Shown: positions 24,773 to 33,150 of the stretch, piece after piece
Layout of the letters: every line of letters starts with the position of its first letter
Numbering within the stretch: the first letter of the stretch is position 1
Made by a program: the position numbers and the translations under genes
Notes under the pieces: generated by a model
The model's database searches: none
Told to the model about the DNA's origin: nothing
The model's input: only the letters and a program-made list of their open reading frames with translations
Assembly: GCA_963715895.1 (NCBI GenBank)
Contig: OY970284.1
Span: 2,852,001-2,916,000, forward strand
Reading direction: 5' to 3'
DNA length: 64,000 nt
Origin: JADGNZ01 sp963715895
Lineage (GTDB): Bacteria; Acidobacteriota; Thermoanaerobaculia; Gp7-AA8

Positions 24773-25858
24773 ATGAACCGGCGACTCGGTGCGGCTCTCG
24801 CGATCATCGTCAGTCTCACGTTCGCAAACTCGTCCCGGGCCGACGATGCGCCTCCTGCTGCCTCGGGCCACTTCCCGGCCTTCCGCTTCGGCGCCTTCGC
24901 TGACATCGTGTTGAGCCATCCGACGGGCGAAGGGAAGGATCATCAAACCGGAGAGGTCGATCTCTACGCCTCCTCGCCGCTCGGCGGCGACTGGTCGTTC
25001 CTCGGTGAGGTGCTGGTCAAGAGCACCCCGGACTCGGGGAGCGATCGTCCGCTGACGCACCGGTTCGAGCTCAATCTGGAGCGCTTCTACGTGACGTTCA
25101 ACCCGTCCGACCGGCTGCGGCTCGAGATCGGGCAGATCCATACAGGCATCATCCAATGGAACGAGCGCGAGCACCGCAGTCTCTTTCTGCAGACGCCGAT
25201 CGACGTTCCCGCCATCGCGCGCCGGGAGTCGCAGCATGGCGCCTGGCCGCTCCATTTCGACGGTGCCTGGGCATCGGGACGCGTCCCCGGCTCTCTCGGC
25301 GCCGAGTATGGCGTCGGTCTCGGCGGAGCCCGCGGGACCGAACGCGACGACATTCAGCCCCTCCTTCGGCGCGGGATCTCGCCGGCCGGTCTCGTCCTCG
25401 TGAGTGTGGCTCCCGACGTCCTGACCGGCTTCCAGGCCGGCGCCTCCGGCTACGCGGGACGCATCCGGCTGAGGGGCGAGACGTTGCGCGAGCTCGATGC
25501 CACGGTCTTCTCCTCGTTCGTTCGAGGCGGCGTCGAACTGCGCGGCGAATTGGCAAGGATGGTTCACTCGGAAGTTGGAGGGCCGGATGAATTCGTCACA
25601 CACGGCTGGTATCTGCTCGGTTCATACAGGCCGCGCGGGCGGTGGAAGCCGTTTCGCCCGTACGTACTGCTGGACCATCAGACAGTCGCACCCGGCGAGC
25701 AGTATCTGAGCGATGTGCAGAATCTTAACGCCTGGTCCGCCGGCGTTCGTTGGGACATCTCCCCGCGATTGGTTTTCAAGAGCGAGTTCCGGTCGCAACT
25801 GGTTCCGGTACCGCGCGCCCGGCATCTCGTCCGCGTCGAGCTTGCTATCGCCTTCTGA
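24773..25858 (+). CDS. Outer-membrane beta-barrel (porin-like) protein
   Basis: The 361-residue product has a signal peptide (MNRRLGAALAIIVSLTFANSSRA) and a series of alternating amphipathic strands (FRFGAFADIVLSH, RFELNLERFYVTFNPSDRLR, YVLLDHQTVAPG) and ends in phenylalanine, the usual barrel insertion signal. It lies 7 bp before a PstS-like secreted protein gene, and such pairs of barrel plus phosphate-binding-like protein recur in Gram-negatives. The ligand is unknown. Confidence 0.75.
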   Translation: MNRRLGAALAIIVSLTFANSSRADDAPPAASGHFPAFRFGAFADIVLSHPTGEGKDHQTGEVDLYASSPLGGDWSFLGEVLVKSTPDSGSDRPLTHRFELNLERFYVTFNPSDRLRLEIGQIHTGIIQWNEREHRSLFLQTPIDVPAIARRESQHGAWPLHFDGAWASGRVPGSLGAEYGVGLGGARGTERDDIQPLLRRGISPAGLVLVSVAPDVLTGFQAGASGYAGRIRLRGETLRELDATVFSSFVRGGVELRGELARMVHSEVGGPDEFVTHGWYLLGSYRPRGRWKPFRPYVLLDHQTVAPGEQYLSDVQNLNAWSAGVRWDISPRLVFKSEFRSQLVPVPRARHLVRVELAIAF

Positions 25859-25865
25859 TTTCGTC

Positions 25866-26351
25866 ATGCGAATGTACCGGCTGTCGATCGCGATCCTTCT
25901 CCTTCTCGTGTCGACCGCGAAGGCGGCGGAGACGTTTCACCCGAGGATCTCGTTTCTCGTTTCGGCGAAGAATCCGACCCGCGACGTTTCGGCCGGCGAT
26001 CTTCGCCGCATCTTTCTCGGCGAGATCAGCCGCTGGAGCAACGGACATCACATCGTCCTTTTCGTGAGGCCGGCCGAAACGCCGGAGGGGCATATCTTCC
26101 TCGATCGTCTCATCCGGATGTCCGACATCGACTATTCGCAGTGGTGGCTCGGCGCCGTCTTTCGCGGACGCGCCGCCGCTGCCCCTCGGGTCATGAACAG
26201 CAGCGAGGCGATGGAGAAAGCGGTCGCCGCGAACCCCGACGCCATCGGATTCCTTCTGATGACGCCGGCCGCGGCCGAACCGAGCCTCGTCATCCTGACC
26301 ATCGATCGCAAGCCGCCGGCTGACCTGGAGTATCCGATTCGTGAGCGCTGA
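25866..26351 (+). CDS. PstS-like periplasmic protein
   Basis: The 161-residue product has a signal peptide (MRMYRLSIAILLLLVSTAKA) and a single short domain similar to the first lobe of phosphate-binding proteins: FLVSAKNPTRDVSAGDLRRI, FLGEISRWSNG, VAANPDAIGFL. It is about half the length of a full PstS, so it is unlikely to feed an ABC transporter by itself. It follows the porin-like gene by 7 bp and is probably translated from the same message. A REP pair begins 30 bp after the stop. Confidence 0.75.
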   Translation: MRMYRLSIAILLLLVSTAKAAETFHPRISFLVSAKNPTRDVSAGDLRRIFLGEISRWSNGHHIVLFVRPAETPEGHIFLDRLIRMSDIDYSQWWLGAVFRGRAAAAPRVMNSSEAMEKAVAANPDAIGFLLMTPAAAEPSLVILTIDRKPPADLEYPIRER

Positions 26352-26381
26352 ACGAGGCTGCCGCCGGAAGCCAGGGACCAA

Positions 26382-26489
26382 TGTGGCACAGACACTCTTG
26401 TCTGTGCCCCGGCCGGAGCCGAACGCCGCTGAGGGCTTGCGATGCGAGCCGTGGCGAGTTCCGGCACAGACAAGAGTGTCTGTGCCACA
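26382..26489. repeat. Intact REP pair
   Basis: Two REP units face each other (26382-26408 and 26463-26489) around a loop with GAGGGCTTGCGAT. The right unit continues into CACATTGGTCTCCTT, the same flank found on the far side of IS copy 1, so it shows what the uninterrupted target looks like. Confidence 0.85.
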
Positions 26490-26532
26490 TTGGTCTCCTT
26501 GTTGGCTGCCGTCGATCTGGTACCAACATCCC

Positions 26533-28092
26533 GTGAAGCGGATGTTTGTGGCGTTGCTTCTCGCTCTTTCATCGAGCGGCGTCCTCATGGCCGGCGAGCC
26601 CCTTCGCATTGGACGCATCACCGTCGACGCCCGCCCGATCTTCGATTCCGCGGAAGCGGCCGGCGGCTTCTACAGAGCCGCGAACCTCCTTCACATCCAG
26701 ACCCGTGCGGAACTTCTGCGTCGCTTTCTGCTCTTCCGCGAAGGCGATCCCTACGATCCCGTCAAGCTCGAAGAGACGGAGCGCAACCTGCGCCTCTTCG
26801 ACTTCCTCGTCAGTGCATCGGTTACCGCGTCTCCTCCGCACGATGGCGTCGTCGACGTCGCCGTCGTGACGCAGGACTCATGGACGACGAATATCGACGG
26901 CGATTTCTCCAATGACGGCGGGATTGCCGCCTACGACGTCAACCTCACGCAGAAGGATCTCTTCGGCACGGGGGGAGAGCTGCAATTGCGCCACGAGCGC
27001 GGCGTCGAGCGGGACGGGAACGCCATCGAGCTCCTGCACCCGGCGGCGTTGGGGCCGTACTGGAACCTCGACACGCTCTACGCGAAGAGCTCGGATGGCA
27101 ACGAGGAGAAGCTCGCCCTGGAGAGGCCTTTCTTTTCCTACACGACGGCATGGACGGCGAACGTACTCCTCGACCACCTGCTTCAGAATGAGCGGATCTT
27201 CCAACAGGGAGAAGTGGCCGCACGGTTCCGGCATGAGCACCGGCAGCTGGCCTTCTCGCATTCGCACCTCCTCCATGCCGATCGGAACGGCCGGTCGAGC
27301 ATCGTCGGCGGTATCGATCTTCTCGACGACACGTTCTCGCATCTCCCGGGCCGGACGAACGACGTCATCCCCAGCGGGCGCCATTTCCGTTTCCTCGACG
27401 TCGGCTACGAGTCGTCCGGTTTCCGCTTCGTGAAACTCGATTACGTCGACCGCGATCTCGAAGAGCAGGACTTCAACCTCGGCCACTTCACGAGCGTGCA
27501 CGCCGCGATTTCGCCGGGCCGTTCGGGAAACAGCCCGCTGACGATTCGTCTCCGCGCCAGCGAGGGGATGGGCTATACGTTCAGCAGCCATTCCTTCGTC
27601 ATCGGCCAGATTAGCGCCTTTACGCGCGCACCGCACGACCGCAATACGATCGTCTCGCTCGACATCCGCGCCATCACCCGCTTCCAGACGCGCTATCCGC
27701 AGGCGTTCGTGGCCCGCGTCCGCCTCGACCGCGGGTGGCAACTCGACCGCGATGTGCAGTTCCTGGCCGACGGGCAGAGCGGCTTGCGGGCGTATCCCGA
27801 CTTCGCGTTCGAAGGGAGCCGGCGACTGATCGTCAACGCCGAGCATCGTCTCTTCCTCGGCCGCGAGCTGTGGCAGCTCTTCGGGCCGGGCATCGCCGTC
27901 TTCGCCGATTCAGGCCAGGCCGGCGATGGCCGCTTCGGAGCGATGAAGAGCGACGTCGGAGCCGGACTGCGCATCGGTATCTCGCGCTACGAATCGGCCC
28001 TCATCCGAATCGATTGGGCATACGCGCTGAACGCCAGCCCGCTGAACCGCCGCGGCCCCGTCTGGTCCATCTCGACGATGCAGGCGTTCTGA
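26533..28092 (+). CDS. BamA/TamA-like outer-membrane protein
   Basis: The product (about 519 residues) has a signal peptide (VKRMFVALLLALSSSGVLMA), a single POTRA-like domain near 75-125 (FLLFREGDPYDPVKLEETER), and a 12-16 strand barrel ending in phenylalanine. It is shorter than BamA, which has five POTRA domains, so it is more likely an accessory barrel than the essential assembly factor. The GTG at 26533 supplies the basic residues before the hydrophobic core; the ATG at 26542 is possible. Confidence 0.75.
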   Translation: MKRMFVALLLALSSSGVLMAGEPLRIGRITVDARPIFDSAEAAGGFYRAANLLHIQTRAELLRRFLLFREGDPYDPVKLEETERNLRLFDFLVSASVTASPPHDGVVDVAVVTQDSWTTNIDGDFSNDGGIAAYDVNLTQKDLFGTGGELQLRHERGVERDGNAIELLHPAALGPYWNLDTLYAKSSDGNEEKLALERPFFSYTTAWTANVLLDHLLQNERIFQQGEVAARFRHEHRQLAFSHSHLLHADRNGRSSIVGGIDLLDDTFSHLPGRTNDVIPSGRHFRFLDVGYESSGFRFVKLDYVDRDLEEQDFNLGHFTSVHAAISPGRSGNSPLTIRLRASEGMGYTFSSHSFVIGQISAFTRAPHDRNTIVSLDIRAITRFQTRYPQAFVARVRLDRGWQLDRDVQFLADGQSGLRAYPDFAFEGSRRLIVNAEHRLFLGRELWQLFGPGIAVFADSGQAGDGRFGAMKSDVGAGLRIGISRYESALIRIDWAYALNASPLNRRGPVWSISTMQAF

Positions 28093-28124
28093 TTGACGTA
28101 AAACGCGATCCAACAAATACAACT

Positions 28125-28296
28125 GTCATCCTGAGCAGCGTAGAACGGTCGAAGGACCCCCAGCCTGCTAACCCGGACAGGGTGGTGGCTGTCGACGATT
28201 CCGCCGCCCTTCCCTGGTTTCAGCCGGGGGTCCTTCGACTGTCCTACGCCGCGCAATCGCTGTCGCGATTACGCGGCTCCGGCGGCTCAGGATGAC
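28125..28296. repeat. Long inverted repeat (GTCATCCTGAGC type)
   Basis: The outer arms are GTCATCCTGAGC and its complement at 28285-28296. They continue inward as GTAGAACGGTCGAAGGACCC against GGGGGTCCTTCGACTGTCCT. The intergenic stretch 28093-28333 contains nothing else. Similar sequences are a common interspersed element in several bacterial phyla. It lies between two convergent genes and may act as a bidirectional terminator. Confidence 0.8.
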
Positions 28297-28333
28297 AGGT
28301 AATGCCGCAATTTGCTCCCGGTGACATCGGCCT

Positions 28334-29713
28334 CTAATTGCTCCCCCACGGCAGTCTGGCCACGAACACGCTTCCTCCGGCGTCGGAACGCTCGACGTGC
28401 AGCTCGCCGCCGTGCACCTCGGCGATCCAGCGGGCGATGGGGAGGCCGAGGCCGGCGCCGCCGGCGTTCTGTGGGCGGGCGCGGTCGCCGCGGAAAAAGC
28501 GCTCGAAGATCCGTTCCTGATCGGCGGGAGGGATGCCGATGCCGGTGTCGGTCACGCGAATGGCGCAGGCGCCATGCTCGGCTTGCACGTCCACGTGCAC
28601 CCGCCCTCCCTCCGGGGTGAACTTCACCGCGTTCTCGACGAGGTTCAGGACCAGCCGATTGATCAGCTCTTCATCGGCCACGATTACCATATCCTCGGGA
28701 GCCGAAGAGGTGAGCGCGACGCCGCGCGCCTGGGCCACGCTCTGCATTCCGCGGACGCAGTCGGACACGACGTCGCCGGCGTAGAAGCGCGTCATCGACG
28801 TCGGATAACGGCCGGCATCGCCGCGCGCCAGAAGGAAAAGATTCTGGACGATGCGCGTCAGCTTCCGCGCCGCCCTTTGCATCACCTCGATGCTCTCGCG
28901 ATAGTCGCCGGCAGAGCGGTCGCGGGCCAGCGCCACGTCCGCTTCGCCCTGGATGATCGCGATCGGCGTGCGCAGCTCGTGGGAGGCGTCGGCCATGAAG
29001 CGCCGCTGCGATTCGAACGCCAGTTGCAGCCGCTCCAGGAGGCCGTTGAGCGTGGCGGCGAGAAACCCCAGCTCGTCACGCTCGTTGCCGATCTCGATCC
29101 GCTCGTCGAGCGTCTCCGCGCCGATCTGCCGCGCCTTCACACTCATCATCGTCACCGGCGCCAGGCTCTTTCTGGCCAGCAGATATCCGCCCGCCGCCGC
29201 GACGAGAAGCGCCACGGGAATGCCGAAGAAGACCGCGTGGGCCGCGCTTTCGAGGCGGTCTGCCTGCTCGCCCAGACTGCTCGCCACCACGACCGTGTAA
29301 CGTGTGCCGACGACATTGATCGGCGTGGCGATGATGCGGACGCCGTCGCCTTCCTCGCCGCCGGGTATGGTGTAGAAGCCTTTGCCCCCGGCGCGGACGA
29401 ATGCTCCGATTCGTTGCTTCTCCGCCGGCCCGATCCTCGATTTCGATGCCTCGACCAGCGCGCCAGCCGGCGACAACACCATGATCTCGCGGTCGCTGTA
29501 GCGGAGATCGAGCAGCTCGTCGCGCCCGCGGGAGCCGCCTCCCGGATCGAATGCCGCCGCGAACTCGTGCGCCGTATCGGCGAGCGAGGCGTCGTTCTCG
29601 GCGCGGATCGCCCGCGCCAGCAGCACGTAGCTCACCGCGCTGAAGATGATCAACACCAGGGCCAGGATGGCCGTATACCAGAGCGTCAGGCCGGCACGAA
29701 CGGAGTGAAACAT
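28334..29713 (-). CDS. Sensor histidine kinase
   Basis: The 459-residue kinase has two transmembrane helices (about 10-32 and 155-180) flanking a periplasmic sensor, then HAMP, HisKA with SHELRTPIAI near 243, and HATPase with NLVENAVKFTP, DTGIGIP and GGAGLGLPIA. It should autophosphorylate and pass phosphate to the OmpR-type regulator encoded 5 bp upstream on the same strand. The pair is divergent from an efflux operon, which it probably controls. Confidence 0.93.
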   Translation of the reverse strand: MFHSVRAGLTLWYTAILALVLIIFSAVSYVLLARAIRAENDASLADTAHEFAAAFDPGGGSRGRDELLDLRYSDREIMVLSPAGALVEASKSRIGPAEKQRIGAFVRAGGKGFYTIPGGEEGDGVRIIATPINVVGTRYTVVVASSLGEQADRLESAAHAVFFGIPVALLVAAAGGYLLARKSLAPVTMMSVKARQIGAETLDERIEIGNERDELGFLAATLNGLLERLQLAFESQRRFMADASHELRTPIAIIQGEADVALARDRSAGDYRESIEVMQRAARKLTRIVQNLFLLARGDAGRYPTSMTRFYAGDVVSDCVRGMQSVAQARGVALTSSAPEDMVIVADEELINRLVLNLVENAVKFTPEGGRVHVDVQAEHGACAIRVTDTGIGIPPADQERIFERFFRGDRARPQNAGGAGLGLPIARWIAEVHGGELHVERSDAGGSVFVARLPWGSN

Positions 29714-29718
29714 CCGCT

Positions 29719-30414
29719 CTAGTGTGGTGCCGCGTGCGCCGCGGCGTCTACCTGCAGCATGTAGCCCTCTCCGCGGATGGTCTGGATCAGCTTCGTCTCG
29801 GACGCTTTTGCGAGGTGGCGGCGCAGGCGGTTGATGTAGACCTCGATCACGTTCGAGAAGGGATCGTATTCGGCGTTCCAGATCTGCTCGGCCAGCTCCT
29901 GACGCGAGACCACGCGTCCGGCGTTGTGCGCCAGATACTCGATGATCGCGTACTCCTTCGTGGTCAGGGCCAGGGCCTGGCCTTCGAATCGCACGCGATG
30001 GGACCGCGTGTCGATCTCCAGGTCGCCGATGGTCATCACCGGCATCAGCTTCGTGCCGGTGCGGCGCAGCAGCGCCCGGAGGCGCGCCAGCAACTCCTCG
30101 AACTCGAACGGCTTGGCCAGGTAATCGTCGCCGCCGGCATCGAGCCCGGCGATCTTGGCGTCGACGCTTCCCCGCGCCGTCAGAAACAGGATCGGCATCG
30201 TCGAACCGTCCGCGCGCAGCGTCCGGCAGACGTCGAGACCGTCGGGAGCGGGGATGAGGAGATCGAGGATGGCGGCGTCGTACGTGTTCAGGCGCGCCAT
30301 GTACAACGCCCGCTCGCCGTCCGGTGCCACGTCGACCGCGTACGATTGCTCGACCAGTCCCTTGCGAATGAAACGAGCAACATCGACTTCGTCTTCGACC
30401 ACCAGGACACGCAT
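29719..30414 (-). CDS. OmpR-family response regulator
   Basis: The 231-residue protein has a receiver domain (phospho-acceptor in AAILDLLIPAPDG, lysine in YLAKPFEFEE) and a winged-helix output domain (LTTKEYAIIEYLAHNAGRVV, VYINRLRRHL). It is the first gene of the two-component operon and starts 128 bp from the divergent TolC gene. A 13-bp palindrome TGCGAAATTCGCA at 30502-30514 in that gap is a possible control site. Confidence 0.93.
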   Translation of the reverse strand: MRVLVVEDEVDVARFIRKGLVEQSYAVDVAPDGERALYMARLNTYDAAILDLLIPAPDGLDVCRTLRADGSTMPILFLTARGSVDAKIAGLDAGGDDYLAKPFEFEELLARLRALLRRTGTKLMPVMTIGDLEIDTRSHRVRFEGQALALTTKEYAIIEYLAHNAGRVVSRQELAEQIWNAEYDPFSNVIEVYINRLRRHLAKASETKLIQTIRGEGYMLQVDAAAHAAPH

Positions 30415-30541
30415 TGTTCGCGTAAGTCTGTGCTCTGACTGATGAAACGCCGATGAATGCGCGCGGCGCGTAATCCAGCGCGGTTTATCGAGCGTTCATA
30501 GTGCGAAATTCGCAAATCGTTCGGTTAAACTCCGGCGCTCG

Positions 30542-31813
30542 ATGGTCAGCCGCTTTCTCTTCGTCATTTCCCTTGTGGCCGTCCCGCTGTGGTCTCAGTC
30601 TGCGCCGATGACGATGGAGAACGCCACCCAAGCCGCGCTGCAACAGGCGAACGCCTACCAGCAGGCGGTCATCGACGAACAGACGGCGGCGATGGATCTG
30701 ACGCAGGCGCATGGTGCGCTGCTGCCGCGGTTGCGCAGTTCGTCCACCGCCACGTACAACAAGCCGCTCCATCCGGGAACGGCCGATCCGTCATTCATTG
30801 CGCAGAACGCCGCGCGCGAATATCAGGAGCTTCTCGGTTTCGAGGGGTCGCTCGACCTCGGCATGCGCGCCGCCGTCGCCAAAAGCCAGGCCCTCCTCGC
30901 CGCCGCCCACGCCGGGACGGAGATCGCGCGCCGCGCGCTCATCCGCGGCGTGCGCGAGGCGTACTTCGGCCTCGGCCTGGCCACCGCGAAGCGCACCAGC
31001 GCCGAGGAGACGCTCGCCGCCGCCGAAGAGTTCGAGCGAGTCACGACGCTGCAGCACAGTGGTGGCGAGCTCGCCGAGGTCGACGTGATCCGTGCGCGCC
31101 TGCAGACCGCGCAGAGACGTGACGACGTCGAACAGGCACGCCTCCAGGAAGCGCAGGCTCTTGCCGTCATGCGCGTGCTCACCGGCGTCCGCGCGCCCGA
31201 GCCGCTGACGGTATCCGAACTGACGCCGCAGCCAACCGCCGCTGATATCGAGCACTTCACCGCCGGGATGGCCGCCCGGCGGCCGGAGCTGACGCAAGCC
31301 GAAGCCCAGCTGAGTGCAGCGAAGTCCGACGTCGGCGTCGCCCGCGCCGGCCGCCTCCCGACGCTCACCTACGCCATCGACGAAGGCTTCGACTCACCGT
31401 CGCTGCATACCACCGACATCCGCGAGCATCGCGGCTATCTCGTCACCGGCAACCTCAACATCCCCATCTTCGACTGGGGGATCGGCCGTGCAAAGCAACG
31501 ACAGGCCGAGTTGAAAGCGCAGGCGGCGGAGAATCAACTGGTCATCACGCGGCGCGAAGTCGAGCAGGAATTCGCCGGCGCCCGTGATGAAGCGCTCACG
31601 GCGATCCGGCGCGTCGACAACGCCCGAGGCGCCGTCGCCGACGCGCGCCGAAACGTCGATATCTCCATCGCCCGCTACCGTGCCGGCGAAGCCCCCATCC
31701 TCGAAGTGACAGACGCGCTCACCACGCTCGCGCAACAGCGAGCCAACTACCAGCAGGCGCTCTTCGACTTCGAGATCGCCCGCGCTCATCTGCAGGAGGC
31801 CGCCGGAGAATGA
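30542..31813 (+). CDS. TolC family outer-membrane efflux protein
   Basis: The 423-residue product has a signal peptide (SRFLFVISLVAVPLWS) and the two-repeat TolC helical pattern with ENATQAALQQANAYQQAVID and TVSELTPQPTAAD. It should form the outer-membrane channel of a tripartite pump. The downstream adaptor gene overlaps its stop by 4 bp (ATGA). It heads the efflux operon divergent from the two-component system. Confidence 0.92.
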   Translation: MVSRFLFVISLVAVPLWSQSAPMTMENATQAALQQANAYQQAVIDEQTAAMDLTQAHGALLPRLRSSSTATYNKPLHPGTADPSFIAQNAAREYQELLGFEGSLDLGMRAAVAKSQALLAAAHAGTEIARRALIRGVREAYFGLGLATAKRTSAEETLAAAEEFERVTTLQHSGGELAEVDVIRARLQTAQRRDDVEQARLQEAQALAVMRVLTGVRAPEPLTVSELTPQPTAADIEHFTAGMAARRPELTQAEAQLSAAKSDVGVARAGRLPTLTYAIDEGFDSPSLHTTDIREHRGYLVTGNLNIPIFDWGIGRAKQRQAELKAQAAENQLVITRREVEQEFAGARDEALTAIRRVDNARGAVADARRNVDISIARYRAGEAPILEVTDALTTLAQQRANYQQALFDFEIARAHLQEAAGE

Positions 31814-33150
31814 CCGACAGCGACGCCGCAATCAACGCTGAGCCGCCGTTGTGGCGCCGCCGGCGCGTGCAACTCGGCGCAGCACTGGCCCTGGTGATCC
31901 TCATCGTCGCCGGCTGGTGCTGGCATCGCCGCGGTGCGGCCGGCGAGGAAGAAGCGGCGCAACCGGTCGTCAGCGTCCGCCTCGCCAAGGCGGAAGTCGG
32001 CGCCATCGCCCAGCCGCTCGATCTCGTCGGCACGATCAGCGCGCGCCAGGAAGCGACGATCAGCCCGAAAGTCAGCGCGCAGATCGCCCGGATGGGACTG
32101 ATCAAGAACCGCGTCGTCCACCGCGGCGAAGTCCTGGCCGTACTCGAGTCGCGCGACCTCACCGCGCAGCAGGCCGAAGCCGCCGCCGCCCTGCACGAGG
32201 CCGAGATCGGCGTCCGGAACACCGGCCAGGGAAGCATCCCGCTGACGAACGCGCAGGATGTGAAAGCCGTTCACGACGCGCAAGGCACGTTCGACAACAT
32301 GCGCAAGACGTACGAGCGGCGGAAGACGCTGTACGAACAGGGCGGCATCTCGAAGAAGGAGCTCGAGACATCGGAGCTCGACGTCGCCAAAGCCGAGGAT
32401 GACCTGCGGCTTGCCGAGCGTGCCGCCTCGCTGCATCAGGGCACCACGAACCCATCCGACCTGGCCGCGGCCCGTAGCAAAGAGCAGCAGGCCAGCGGCC
32501 ATCTGGCCTCGATCACGGCGCAGGCCGGCTACGCCACGATCCGCGCGCCGTTCGACGGCGTCATCGGCGATCAGTTCCTCTACCAGGGCGACTTCGCCAA
32601 CGCCGGGGCGAAGATGCTCACCATCGCCGACACCTCCTCGGTCATCGTCAAGGCGCCGCTGTCGGTCGACGCGGCCATGCGCGTGCACGCCGGCGACGCC
32701 GCCAGCATCCAGCCCGACTCGCTCCCCGGCGTCACCTTGCAGGGGACCGTCAGTCTCGTCGGCAGCGCCGCCGATCCGCAGAGCCGCGCGGTCGAGCTCT
32801 GGATCACGCTTCCCAATCCCGACGGCCGCCTCCGTCCCAACAGTGCCGCGCGCGTCACCGTGCAGAGCAGCAACGTCACAAACGCCGTCGTCGTCCCCGC
32901 CTCGGCGGTGACTCTCGACGCCACGAACGCCAACAGCGGCACGGTCATGGTCGTCGATGGCAAGTCGGTCGCGCACGAGGTCAAAGTCACCACCGGCGCC
33001 CACACGCGCGACCGGACGCAGATCACCTCCGGCCTCCACGGCGGGGAGACCGTGGTCATCGAAGGGAACTACGGCCTGCCCGACGGCACGAAGGTTCAGA
33101 ACGCGGACGCGGAACCGAAACCAGCCGCCACGCCGGCGGAAAAGGACTGA
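31810..33150 (+). CDS. RND efflux periplasmic adaptor protein
   Basis: The 446-residue membrane-fusion protein has an N-terminal anchor near 22-40 (LGAALALVILIVAGWCWHR), a lipoyl-like half (LVGTISARQEATISPKVSAQ), a coiled-coil hairpin (about 135-220) and the beta-barrel part with YATIRAPFDGVIGD. It links the TolC channel to the RND pump. It overlaps the TolC gene by 4 bp and the pump gene by 1 bp. The family is MexA/AcrA-like. Confidence 0.92.
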   Translation: MTDSDAAINAEPPLWRRRRVQLGAALALVILIVAGWCWHRRGAAGEEEAAQPVVSVRLAKAEVGAIAQPLDLVGTISARQEATISPKVSAQIARMGLIKNRVVHRGEVLAVLESRDLTAQQAEAAAALHEAEIGVRNTGQGSIPLTNAQDVKAVHDAQGTFDNMRKTYERRKTLYEQGGISKKELETSELDVAKAEDDLRLAERAASLHQGTTNPSDLAAARSKEQQASGHLASITAQAGYATIRAPFDGVIGDQFLYQGDFANAGAKMLTIADTSSVIVKAPLSVDAAMRVHAGDAASIQPDSLPGVTLQGTVSLVGSAADPQSRAVELWITLPNPDGRLRPNSAARVTVQSSNVTNAVVVPASAVTLDATNANSGTVMVVDGKSVAHEVKVTTGAHTRDRTQITSGLHGGETVVIEGNYGLPDGTKVQNADAEPKPAATPAEKD

